Source: Crossiella sp. CA-258035 (lineage in GTDB: Bacteria > Actinomycetota > Actinomycetes > Mycobacteriales > Pseudonocardiaceae). From it: a stretch of DNA of 64,000 nt. This document shows positions 8,258 through 17,700 of this stretch, piece after piece (within the stretch, counting starts at the first letter, position 1; every line of letters begins with the position of its first letter). The translations under genes were made by a program, and so were the position numbers. The notes beneath the pieces are model-generated. The model saw only the letters and a program-made list of their open reading frames with translations, made no database searches and was not told the origin of the DNA. Location: the NCBI RefSeq assembly GCF_030064675.1, contig NZ_CP116413.1:6232001-6296000 (forward strand). Reading direction: 5' to 3'.

Positions 8258-9357
8258 AGCACGCCCTCCTCGTCCTCGGCTCCGGTGTCGATGATCGCCT
8301 CCAGCACGGTGACCGCGCCAGCGGAACGAACCCGCTCGACCAGGACTTCCGGTTCCAGCGCCTGGGCGGCGAAGTGCACTCCCGGCGGGATGGCGCCGGC
8401 CAGCACCTGTTCCACCGCGGCGACCGCGACGGTGGCGGTGAGCCGGTAGCTGTCCTCGGTGCGTAGCACGGCGGTGGCCCGGTGCGGGGCGCCGTCGGCG
8501 GCGCGGCCCTCGGCGCGCACGGTGATCACGTAGTACGGGTTGCGCCCAGCCAGGTCCACCTCGGCCGCGGTGACCAGGTCAGCGGTGGCGATGTCCACTG
8601 TGGATGGTGAGGTCGGCGGTTCGGCGCGCCAGCGGGCCAGCGACATCCGGGCGCGGGGGCCGGGGAAGACGGTGTGCCACTCCACCCTGGCCGCACCGAG
8701 GGTGCGGGCCAGGCGCTGGGCCTCGGTGCTGAGGTAGGGCTGGACGGTGACCGGGTCCGGGAAGAACGGCAGCCGGGCGTCCTCGGTGACCCGCAATGCC
8801 CCTGGCCGCACCGCCCCGTCCTGCCAGGCGGCCAATGCCTGCCCGTAGGAGCCACCCGCGCCGTCGGTGCCGGTCACGCTGAGCAGCATGTCGGCCGCGG
8901 CGGCTGGGGTGCAGCGTTCCAGCCCGCCGGCGTGCGCCGACACCCGGTCAAGGCTGGCAATACCTCTGCGGGTCAACCAAATCGGCAGCACGCCGGACAG
9001 ACCTGGCACGGTGCCAGCGGACAGCACCGCGATGAAGTCCACTGGGAGAACAGCGGACCGGAGAGCTTCGTGCACCACGTCATCACCAAAAGCGTCCACA
9101 TAGGACGCGCCGGCGACCAGTGCGGCCCTGGCGACCCGGTCCCCGAGGATGGCGGACGGGCCAGCGCAGTTGAGGACTACCGTACACCCTCGGCAGAACT
9201 CGGCCAGCCGGGCCTCGTCCGTGATGTCCGTCTCCACCACCTCCGCACCCGGCCTGACCTGCGCCGGACGCCGCCGCGATCCCAGGCGCAGCGGCAACGG
9301 CAGCATCGCGGCCGCGGCCGAGCCGACCGCGCCGGAGGCGCCGAGCAGCCCGATCAC
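8254..9357 (-). CDS. Saccharopine dehydrogenase-like NAD(P)-binding protein of the metallophore operon
   Basis: The 367-residue protein opens with a Rossmann motif GLLGASGAVGSAAAAML and carries VVLNCAGPSAILGDRVARAALVAGASYVDAFGDD, characteristic of the saccharopine dehydrogenase NADP-binding family. The catalytic half is divergent. It starts with GTG at 9357 in a GTGA overlap with the synthetase stop and is co-translated with the imide reductase. It may be a tailoring oxidoreductase or enoyl-type reductase acting on the metallophore, or may make an opine-like linkage as related folds do in opine metallophore pathways; neither is proven. It is not needed in the classical pyochelin or yersiniabactin schemes, so it marks this cluster as different. 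Confidence 0.75.
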   Translation of the reverse strand: MIGLLGASGAVGSAAAAMLPLPLRLGSRRRPAQVRPGAEVVETDITDEARLAEFCRGCTVVLNCAGPSAILGDRVARAALVAGASYVDAFGDDVVHEALRSAVLPVDFIAVLSAGTVPGLSGVLPIWLTRRGIASLDRVSAHAGGLERCTPAAAADMLLSVTGTDGAGGSYGQALAAWQDGAVRPGALRVTEDARLPFFPDPVTVQPYLSTEAQRLARTLGAARVEWHTVFPGPRARMSLARWRAEPPTSPSTVDIATADLVTAAEVDLAGRNPYYVITVRAEGRAADGAPHRATAVLRTEDSYRLTATVAVAAVEQVLAGAIPPGVHFAAQALEPEVLVERVRSAGAVTVLEAIIDTGAEDEEGVL

Positions 9358-12300
9358 CGGCCCGCCCCCGGCAGCAGGGCGAGCACACCGGCGGCGTTGG
9401 CCGGGCCGAGGCAGGTGAAGTGGTCGCCGGGGATCTCCTCGATCCGCAGCTCACCGAGGCACAGCTCCTGCCAGTACGCGGTCATCCCGGCATGCAGGTC
9501 GGGCACGAAGTGCACGTCACCCCGGTCCATCAGGAAGGTGATGTCCCCGGCGTAGGGCTCGGCCTCGAAGGTGGTGACCGCCCGGAGGCTGTGCGCGAAC
9601 ACCGCGAAGCTCGCCGCCAGGTCGACCGGCTCGGCCAGCAGCGCGCCGATCGCGGCCAGCCGCTGCTCGCGCGGGCGCAGGGCCAGCGCGCCGAACCGGG
9701 CGGCGACATCGGCGAACTCGCCGTCCAGCGCGGCGAAGCAGCCGTCGGGCAGCAGGCCGGGGCTGTGCCGGAGCACGGCCTGCACGGCCGCGCCGAGCCG
9801 CTGCTCGTCCCCGGCGTAGCCGAGCCGGGCCGGGTCGACCTCCAGCAGCCTGGCGAAGGCATATTCCAGCAGCAGCTCATCCTCGATGCGGTAGGGCATG
9901 CGGTAGCAGCTGATCACGGTGAGGCTGTCCACCTCGGCCCCGGACTCGGTGAGGGTGCGGGCCAGCTCGGTGGCCAGCAGGCCGCCCATGCAGTAGCCGA
10001 CCACGTCCACGCGGTTGTGCCCGGCGGCACGCAACTCCTTGGCGTAGTCGGCAGCCAGTCTCGGCAGCAGCACCTCCGCCGGAATGTCCACATAGGACAC
10101 TGTCGGTTCCAGCCCGAGCACCGTGCGGCCACTGCGGCGCAGCTGCTCGACCATGGCGCGGTAGGGCGCGAGGGTGCCGCTGCCGTCGTGCACCAGCACC
10201 AGCGCGGGTTCCTCGTTGCCCGGCACCAGCTCGACCAGTGAGCTGCCGCCGCCGTGCTGGCCAGTGGTGGCCGGCGCGGCGCGGAGATGGTCGGCGTAGT
10301 CGGCCACGGTGGTGCCGCGCAGCACGATCCGCAGCTGGGTCTCCCAGTCCAGGGCGGCGGCCTCGGGGACCTGCTCGCGCATCCGGCCGACCACCTTGGC
10401 GGCCAGCAGCGAGTCACCACCCAGGGCGAAGAAGTCCTCGTCCCGGCCGACCCGGTCCCGGTTGAGCAGTTCGGCCCACACCTGGGCCAGCGCGGTCTCC
10501 AGCTCGTCGCGCGGCGGTTCGGCGCTGGCCTCCGGCGCACCGGACTCCACCGGCAGCCGGGACTTCAGCGCGGCGCGGTCGAGCTTGCCGTTGGCGGACA
10601 ACGGCAGCTCGTCCACGATGTGCAACTGGGCGGGCAGCATGTGCTCGGGCAGCCGCTCAGCGAGGTGGCGGCGCAGCGCGGTCTCGGTGACCGGCTGCCG
10701 GTCGGTTTTCACCCTGGCCACGAACACGTGCTGGCCCACCTCGGGGAAGTGGTCCTGCGGCCGGGGCAGGCGAGCCAGGACCTCCGCGCCCACGCCGTCG
10801 AGCTGGTCACGCCACTCCGGCGCGGAGAGGAAGACCCGGTGGTCGTGCCGCCGCAGGTCCTCGTAGCCGCTCAGACCCTCGTGGAACTCCTTGGAGATCA
10901 GCAGCGGGTGGTTGTCGCCGGTGGCGTCGATGAACACCAGGTGCCCGCCGGGCCGCAGCACCTCGCGGAGCCGGGCCAGCACGGTCGGGATGTGCTTGGC
11001 GTTGTGCAGCACGTTGGCGCACAGCACCACGTCCACCGAGTTCGGCCGCACGTCCTGCCGGACCAGGTCCACGTTGAGGTCGAAGATCCCGTAGTCCACC
11101 CAGGGGTAGTCGGCATAGCGCTTGCTCGCCTCGGTGAGGAAGAACTGGGACAGGTCGGTGAACCGGTAGCGCACGTCGAACCCGGCCAGCGCCGGGATGA
11201 GGTCGGTGCTGGTGCCACCGATGCCCGCGCCGACCTCCAGGATCCGCAGCGGTTCCGGCCCCTGGTGCGCGGCGGCGATCTCGCGGACCGCGCCCACCAC
11301 GAACTGGTTGATGTACCGTCCGATCAGGTTGGTCTGGTAGATCGCCTCCGCCACGGTGAGCTGCCCCTGCGGGAACAGCAGGGTGAGCGGGTCGATCTCG
11401 TCCCGGAACAGCGCGGGCAGGTGCGCGGCACTGTCCCGCACGTAGTCGAGCAGCTCGCGGCCGTACCGGAGCTCGGCCTGTAGTTCGTCCACAGTGGACC
11501 AGAGAGCGTCGGTCTCCCCGTCGATGCGCAGGCCGTGGTAGCGCTCGCCGTCGCGGTGCAGCAGCCCAGCTGTGGTGAGCGCGTGCAGCCAGCGGTGCAC
11601 CAGACCGTGATGCCTGGGCACCGCGCCGAGCGCCTCGATCACCTCGGCCGCGGTGTGCCTTGCCCCAGCGGCGAACAATCCGGCGTCGTGCAGCGTCCCG
11701 GCCATGATGCGCAGGGTGACCCGGTCGAAGGCGGCGGTGAACGCGGCGTAGCGGTCCGGGTCGCGGTCGGCGACCACCGCGTTCGCCTTGGCCGCGGCCC
11801 GGTCAGCCAGCTCCGCAGGCGACTCACTGTCCGATGTGGACTTCGCGGCCGGGGTGGCGAAGGCGACCAGCCTGCGGTCCAGGGTGGTCTCGCCGACGAC
11901 CAGCGCGGCGGCCGAGCCCACGGCCGGATGGGTGGTCAGCGCGGACTCCACCTCGGCCAGCTCGATCCGGTGGCCGCGGATCTTGACCTGGTTGTCCTCC
12001 CGGCCGAGGAACTCGATCACGCCCTGTTCCCGGTAGCGGCCGAGGTCGCCGGTGCGGTACAGGCGTTCCCCGGTCACCGGGTGCCGCAGGAAACGTTCCG
12101 CGGTGCGCTCGGCGTCGCCGAGGTAGCCGAGGGCGAGGCCGTGGCCGCCGATGTACAGCTCACCGGGCACCCAGTCCGGGCAGGGCCGCAGGGCGTGGTC
12201 GAGCACGTGGAAGGTCTGGTTGGTCAGCGGGGTGCCGTAGGGGATGCTGCGCGCCCCGGCCTGGACCTCGCCGATGGGGTGGTGGATGGACCAGATGGCC

Positions 12301-14789
12301 GCCTCGGTGGCACCGCCCAGGCTGGTCAACTGGAGCTGGGGGATGCGGGCGCGCACCCGGTCCGGCAGGGTGACCGGGATCCAGTCGCCGGAGAGCAGCG
12401 CGGTGCGCAGGCTGGGCAGCTCGACCCCCGGTTCGGCCTCCAGGTAGTGCTGGAGCATCTCCAGCTGCGCGGGCACCGAGTTCCACACCGTGACACCGTG
12501 CCTGGCGACGAGTTCCGCCCAGTGCGAGGGGTCGCCCCTGCGGTCGGCGGCGGGCAGCACCAGCGCGCCACCGGCGCCGAGCACGCCGAAGATGTCGTAG
12601 ACGGACAGGTCGAAGCCGAGGTTGGCCAGGCCGAGCACCCGGTCCGCGCCAGTCACCGCGAAGCGCTGGTTGATGTCGCGCAGGGTGTTGAGCACGGCGC
12701 GGTGGCTCATCATGACGCCCTTGGGCGTGCCGGTGGAGCCGGAGGTGTAGATCACGTAGGCCAGCTCGTCCGGGTCCGTGTCCAGTTGCGGCAGCACGGA
12801 TCCCGCCGGTTCGAGCGCGTCGACCGCGACCACGCGGACGGTCTCGGGCCAGGTGCCGGCGGCGAGCCAGGACTGGGTGAGCACCAGGCGGCAGCCCGCG
12901 TCGGCCAGCACCAGGTCGCGGCGGGCGGCGGGCTGGTTGGTGTCCACCGGCACGTACGCGCCGCCGCCGAGCAGCACGCCGAGCACGGCGGCGACCTGCT
13001 CGATCCCCTTGTCCATCACCACCGCGACCCGGCCGCCCCCGGCCGCGTGCACGGTCCCGGCGACCGCGGCAGCCTGGCGCAGCAGCTCGCCGAAGCTGAC
13101 CACCCGCTCGCCTGCCAGCAGCGCCGGGGCGTCCGGTGTGGACAGTGCGGCGCGCAGGAAGTCCTCGTGCAGCAGTCCTTCCGGCAGCGGGGCCGTCGTG
13201 GCGTTGACCCGCTCGCGGACCGCACGCTGACGCGCGGGCAGGGCCACCGGGTCGGCGGCGGTCCAGGCGGTCTCCTCGGCGGCCAGGCCGCGGAGCAGGT
13301 CGGCGAAGGTGGTGAAGGCGTCCTCGACCAGGCCGTCCGGGAACAGGCCGGTGCGCACGTCCCAGTTCAGCAGCAGCTGCCCCTTGGCCTCCATGGCCTG
13401 GCAGTCGATCCACACCTGCGGGGTCTGGGTGATGCCGAAACCCAGGTCTCCCAAGGCGAGCAGGCCGTTGGCGTGCGCCTCGTCGGAGTCGTCGCCAAGG
13501 CCGATCATGCTGGTGAACACCACCGGCATCAGCGCGGCGGCCCGGCCGCGGCGGCGGGCCAGCTCGCGGAGCACCTCCACGCCGGTGCACAGCCGGTGGT
13601 CCATGTCCGCCCACAGCCTGGCTTGCAGAGCCTGGGTGAGCCCGGCCAGGTCGCGGGGTTCGGTGCGGTCGACCTCCAGCAGATTGACCGAGGTGAAGTC
13701 GCCGATCAGCTGGTCCACCTGCGGGTGCAGCGGCAGCCGGTTGAGCAGGGTGACGTTGAGGGTGAACCGGGGGTTGCGGCTCCACCGGCCGATCACCTCG
13801 GCGAACACCGAGAGCACCGCGGCCGAGGCGGTGACCCCGTGCCGGGCGGCCAGGCCGCGCAGCGCGGACCATTCCACTGTGGACAGTGTGATCCGGTGCC
13901 TGGTGAACTCGGCCCGGCCACGGCTGCGGGCGTTGTGTGCCAGAGGCAGCTCGGGCGCGCCGGGCAGGCTGTCGATGCGGTCCCACCAGTAGGCGTGGTC
14001 GCGGGCGCGAGCCGCGGCGTGCGCGGAGCCGCCGTCGCCGAGGGCACGTTCGGCCAGCACGTAGTCCCGGAAGGTGATCTCCAGCTCGGGCAGCGGCCGG
14101 TCCGGGTGGTGGTAGAGCCTGCCCAGCTCGGTGAGCAGCCGGTTGACACTGAGGTAGTCGGCGATGAGCAGGTCAACCGAGATGTGCAGCACCGCGCGGT
14201 CGTCGGCGCGGGTGAGCCGCAGGTCGTAGAGCGGCCACTGGTCGGGCTGGTAGATGTGGTCGGCCAGGGCCGTCCTGGTGCGCTCGATCGCCTCGGCCAC
14301 CTCGGTCTCCGGCCTGCCACGCAGGTCGTCTGTCCTGATCGGACGGTCCGGCACCTCGGCCAGCACCTGCTGGTAGCCGCCGGGGTGCACGACCGCGCGG
14401 AGCATGCCGTGGCGGCGCACCAGGATCGCCCAGGCGACGGAGAGCCGGTCCGGGTCCAGGTCGGGGAAGGTCAGCTCCAGGTAGCCGTGGCAGGACACGC
14501 CGCCGTAGTCGAAGGCGTCCTGGCGGCCGAGCAGGTAGGCGGCCTGGATGTCGGTGAGCGGGAAGGGTTCGGTGCGCTCCTCGGGCCGGGCGGTGAGCGC
14601 GGCCGCGCCTGCCTGCTCGGTGAGGTGCGCGAGCACGGTGCTCTTGTGCGCCTTCAGCCGGGCGAGCAGATCGCCGGTGAGCACTCCGGCGGGGGCCCGG
14701 TAGCGCAGCTGCCCCTCGTCGGCCCACAGCCGGACGCCCAGGGCGCCGAGCTCGGCGAGCAGTGCGGCAACTGGCTGGCGTGCGGTCAC
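9354..14789 (-). CDS. Nonribosomal peptide synthetase: docking-Cy-A(MT)-PCP-TE
   Basis: The 1811-residue terminal synthetase starts with a TubC-type docking domain (about 1-50). A heterocyclisation domain follows (about 75-490; DLLIADYLS fits DxxxxDxxS, and TPQVWIDCQ). The A domain (about 515-980) has the residues D, L, Y, N, L, S, L, I at specificity positions (FDLSVYD, VWNSV, LLSGDW, LGGATEAAIW), the code for cysteine. A methyltransferase is inserted near the end of the A domain (ILEVGAGIGGTS, about 985-1330), as in PchF, then PCP (FFALGGDSLL) and thioesterase. The thioesterase nucleophile motif reads GYCMGG, Cys in place of the usual Ser. It would add and cyclise the third cysteine, methylate it and release the product. 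GTG at 14789 overlaps the upstream stop. Confidence 0.93.
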   Translation of the reverse strand: MTARQPVAALLAELGALGVRLWADEGQLRYRAPAGVLTGDLLARLKAHKSTVLAHLTEQAGAAALTARPEERTEPFPLTDIQAAYLLGRQDAFDYGGVSCHGYLELTFPDLDPDRLSVAWAILVRRHGMLRAVVHPGGYQQVLAEVPDRPIRTDDLRGRPETEVAEAIERTRTALADHIYQPDQWPLYDLRLTRADDRAVLHISVDLLIADYLSVNRLLTELGRLYHHPDRPLPELEITFRDYVLAERALGDGGSAHAAARARDHAYWWDRIDSLPGAPELPLAHNARSRGRAEFTRHRITLSTVEWSALRGLAARHGVTASAAVLSVFAEVIGRWSRNPRFTLNVTLLNRLPLHPQVDQLIGDFTSVNLLEVDRTEPRDLAGLTQALQARLWADMDHRLCTGVEVLRELARRRGRAAALMPVVFTSMIGLGDDSDEAHANGLLALGDLGFGITQTPQVWIDCQAMEAKGQLLLNWDVRTGLFPDGLVEDAFTTFADLLRGLAAEETAWTAADPVALPARQRAVRERVNATTAPLPEGLLHEDFLRAALSTPDAPALLAGERVVSFGELLRQAAAVAGTVHAAGGGRVAVVMDKGIEQVAAVLGVLLGGGAYVPVDTNQPAARRDLVLADAGCRLVLTQSWLAAGTWPETVRVVAVDALEPAGSVLPQLDTDPDELAYVIYTSGSTGTPKGVMMSHRAVLNTLRDINQRFAVTGADRVLGLANLGFDLSVYDIFGVLGAGGALVLPAADRRGDPSHWAELVARHGVTVWNSVPAQLEMLQHYLEAEPGVELPSLRTALLSGDWIPVTLPDRVRARIPQLQLTSLGGATEAAIWSIHHPIGEVQAGARSIPYGTPLTNQTFHVLDHALRPCPDWVPGELYIGGHGLALGYLGDAERTAERFLRHPVTGERLYRTGDLGRYREQGVIEFLGREDNQVKIRGHRIELAEVESALTTHPAVGSAAALVVGETTLDRRLVAFATPAAKSTSDSESPAELADRAAAKANAVVADRDPDRYAAFTAAFDRVTLRIMAGTLHDAGLFAAGARHTAAEVIEALGAVPRHHGLVHRWLHALTTAGLLHRDGERYHGLRIDGETDALWSTVDELQAELRYGRELLDYVRDSAAHLPALFRDEIDPLTLLFPQGQLTVAEAIYQTNLIGRYINQFVVGAVREIAAAHQGPEPLRILEVGAGIGGTSTDLIPALAGFDVRYRFTDLSQFFLTEASKRYADYPWVDYGIFDLNVDLVRQDVRPNSVDVVLCANVLHNAKHIPTVLARLREVLRPGGHLVFIDATGDNHPLLISKEFHEGLSGYEDLRRHDHRVFLSAPEWRDQLDGVGAEVLARLPRPQDHFPEVGQHVFVARVKTDRQPVTETALRRHLAERLPEHMLPAQLHIVDELPLSANGKLDRAALKSRLPVESGAPEASAEPPRDELETALAQVWAELLNRDRVGRDEDFFALGGDSLLAAKVVGRMREQVPEAAALDWETQLRIVLRGTTVADYADHLRAAPATTGQHGGGSSLVELVPGNEEPALVLVHDGSGTLAPYRAMVEQLRRSGRTVLGLEPTVSYVDIPAEVLLPRLAADYAKELRAAGHNRVDVVGYCMGGLLATELARTLTESGAEVDSLTVISCYRMPYRIEDELLLEYAFARLLEVDPARLGYAGDEQRLGAAVQAVLRHSPGLLPDGCFAALDGEFADVAARFGALALRPREQRLAAIGALLAEPVDLAASFAVFAHSLRAVTTFEAEPYAGDITFLMDRGDVHFVPDLHAGMTAYWQELCLGELRIEEIPGDHFTCLGPANAAGVLALLPGAGR

Positions 14790-17700
14790 AGGGCACCTTC
14801 TTCGAAGGACAGCTCGGGGTCGGGCTGCTGGGTCTGGGTGAGTGCCGCGAGCGCGGCGATGGTGGGGGCGGCGAAGAGCTGGCGCAGGCTCAGCTCGAGG
14901 CCGAACTCGTTGTGCACCATGGCGACCAGCTTCATGGCCAGCACCGAGTCGCCGCCGAGGGCGAAGAAGTTCTCCTGCCGACCCAGGCCGGGCAGGCCGA
15001 GCAGCCTGGCCCACAACGCGGCCAGCCGGGTCTCCAGCTCGCCCCTCGGCTCGTCCCCGTCCTGGTCGCCGGTGGCCTCGGCCAGCTGGGCCAGTGCCTT
15101 GCGGTCGACCTTTCCGTTGGCGGTCAACGGGAACTCGGCGACCCGGTCGATCCGCGGTGGCACCGCGTAGGCGGGCAGGCGTTCGCCGAGGAAGGCGTGC
15201 ATGCCGGTGGTGTCCAGGTTCTCCTGCTCCAGCACAAAAGCGTGCAGGCGCTGGTGCCCACGTTCGCCCAGGGCGATGGCCACCGCTTGACGCACCAGCG
15301 GGTGCGCCTCGATCGCGGCCTCCACCTCGCCGAGCTCGATCCGGTGACCGCGGATCTTGACCTGGTGATCGACCCGGCCGAGGAACTCCAGGGTGCCGTC
15401 CGGCCAGTACCGGCCCAGGTCACCGGTGCGGTACCAGCGCTGCCCGTCGTGCTCGACGAACCGGGCCGCGGTGCGCTCGGGATCGCCGCGGTAGCCGGTG
15501 GCCACGCCCACACCGCCGATCCAGAGTTCGCCGGTCGCCCAGTCCGGGCGGTCCCGGCCGCGTTCGTCGACCACCCGGTAGCGCTGGTTGCGCAGCGGGA
15601 AGCCGTAGGGCACCGACGTCCAGTGCCGTGGCACCTCGCGCACGGTCAGCGCGTTGGACCAGATGGCCGCCTCGGTCGCGCCGCCGAGCGCGACCAGCCG
15701 GCAGTCGGGGGTGGCCGCGCGCAGCCGCGCGGGCAGGTCGAGGCCGACCCAGTCACCGCTGAGCAGGGCCAGCCGCAGCGGCGGGAAATCAGCCGTTTCC
15801 CCTGCGGAGAGCAGCATGTCCAGCAGCGCGGGCACCGTGTTCCACACCGTGACCCGGTGCTCGCGGCACAGCTGGAGCCAGCACCCGGCCTCGCGGCGCT
15901 CCTCCTCGCCGATGAGCACCAGCGCGCCACCGGCGGCGAGCAGGCCGAAGATGTCGTAGACGGACAGGTCGAAGTCCAGCGCGGACACCGCGAGCACCCG
16001 GTCCTGCGGGCCGACGCCGAAGCGCTCGTTGATGTCCTCAACGGTGTTGACCGCGGCCCGGTGCGAGACCTCGACGCCCTTGGGCTCCCCGGTGGAACCG
16101 GAGGTGGCGATCATGTACGCGGTGCTCGCGCGGTCCACCCTGATCGGCGCGGCCAGCGGCGCGGCCCGCTGAGCGTCCACAATGGACTCAGTGTCCAGAC
16201 TGGTGACCACGTTGGCGATCCGCCGGATCCGCTCCCGGCGCCCTGCCGGGTGGTCCACGCCGATCGGCACGTAACAGCCACCGGCGGCGAGCGCGCCGAG
16301 CACGGCGGTGATCTGTTCCGGCCCCTTGGGCAGGGTGATCGCCACCGAGTCGCCGGGCTGGACGCCTGCCGCGACCAGGTGCCCGGCCACCCGCAGCGCA
16401 CGTTCGGCCAGCTCGCGGTAGGTCAGCTCGCCGCCGTCCCAGCACAGCGCGATCCGCTCCGGCGCTTCGGCGGCCGTGGCGAAGAAACCCTCGTGCAGCA
16501 ACCGGTCCGGCTCCGGACCGTCGGTCTGGTTGACCCGCCGCCGCACGGCCTGCTGGTCGGCGGGCAGCAGCTCCGGCAGCGGCTGCTCCCACGCCGCCGG
16601 ATCCTCGGCCAGCCGCCACACCAGGTCCCGGTAGGCGGCGAACATCGCGTTCAGCAGCCCCGCCGGGAACAGCTCGGCCACCGCGTCCCAGTGAAAGACC
16701 AGATCGCCCGCGGCCTCGTAGACCTGCTGGTCCAGCCACACCTGCGGGGTCTGCGAGATGGCCCAGACCTGTTCCAGCCGGGCCGCGGCCAGGTTCTCCC
16801 ACATGGACTGGTCGAGGCCGAGCGCGCTGGTGAACACCACCGGCATCGCGGCCGCGGCCACACTGCCCAGCCGCTTGGCCAGTTCGCGCTGCACCCGCAC
16901 CGCGGAGAAGTCCCGATGTTCCAGGTCCTTGGCCAGCTGCCCCTGGGTGCGGCGCACCGCGGCGACCCAGCTCTCCCCGGGTTCGGGCCGGTGGGCGAAC
17001 AGGGCCAGCGAGGTGAAGTCGCCGACGATGTTGGCCAGGTCGGGGTGCAGGTCCCTGCGGTCGAACAGGGTCAGGTTGACCGTCAGCTCCTGCTGCGCGC
17101 TCCAGGCCGCCAGCACCTCGGCGTAGCAGTGCAGCAGCACCGCGGACGGGGTGAGGCGGTGCGCGCGGGCGAGGTCCTTGATCCGCTGCCAGTCCCGCGC
17201 GGGCAGCCGGGCGGAGCGGCGGGTGAAGTGCGGTCGCACCACGGTCGCCGGGTCCACGGCCAACGGCAGCTGCGGAGCGGCCGGCAGTGTGGGCAGCCGG
17301 TCCAGCCAGTAGTCCACAGAGGACTTCCTGGCCAGGTCCACGCCTTCCACCGCGAGCAGGTAGTCCCGGAAGGATACGTCCACTGTGGACAGTTCGGCGT
17401 CCGGGTCGACGTAGAGGCGGGCGGCCTCGGAGAGCACGATGAAGGTGCTCAGGCCGTCGAAGACGATGTTGTCCAGGCTGATGCCGATGCGCAGCCGGTT
17501 GCCGCCGTGCCGGACCGCGCGGATGTCGAACAGCGGCCAGGTCGACAGGTCGGTGACCCGGTGCGACAGCTCCTCGCGCAACGCGGCCAGCGCGGCCTGC
17601 TCGTCGGCCCCGGCCTCGGTGACCTCGATGGTGAAGCGGGGCACCTCGGCCAGGATGCGCTGGCGGCCGTCGGCATCGAAGACCGCGCGCAGCATCTCGT

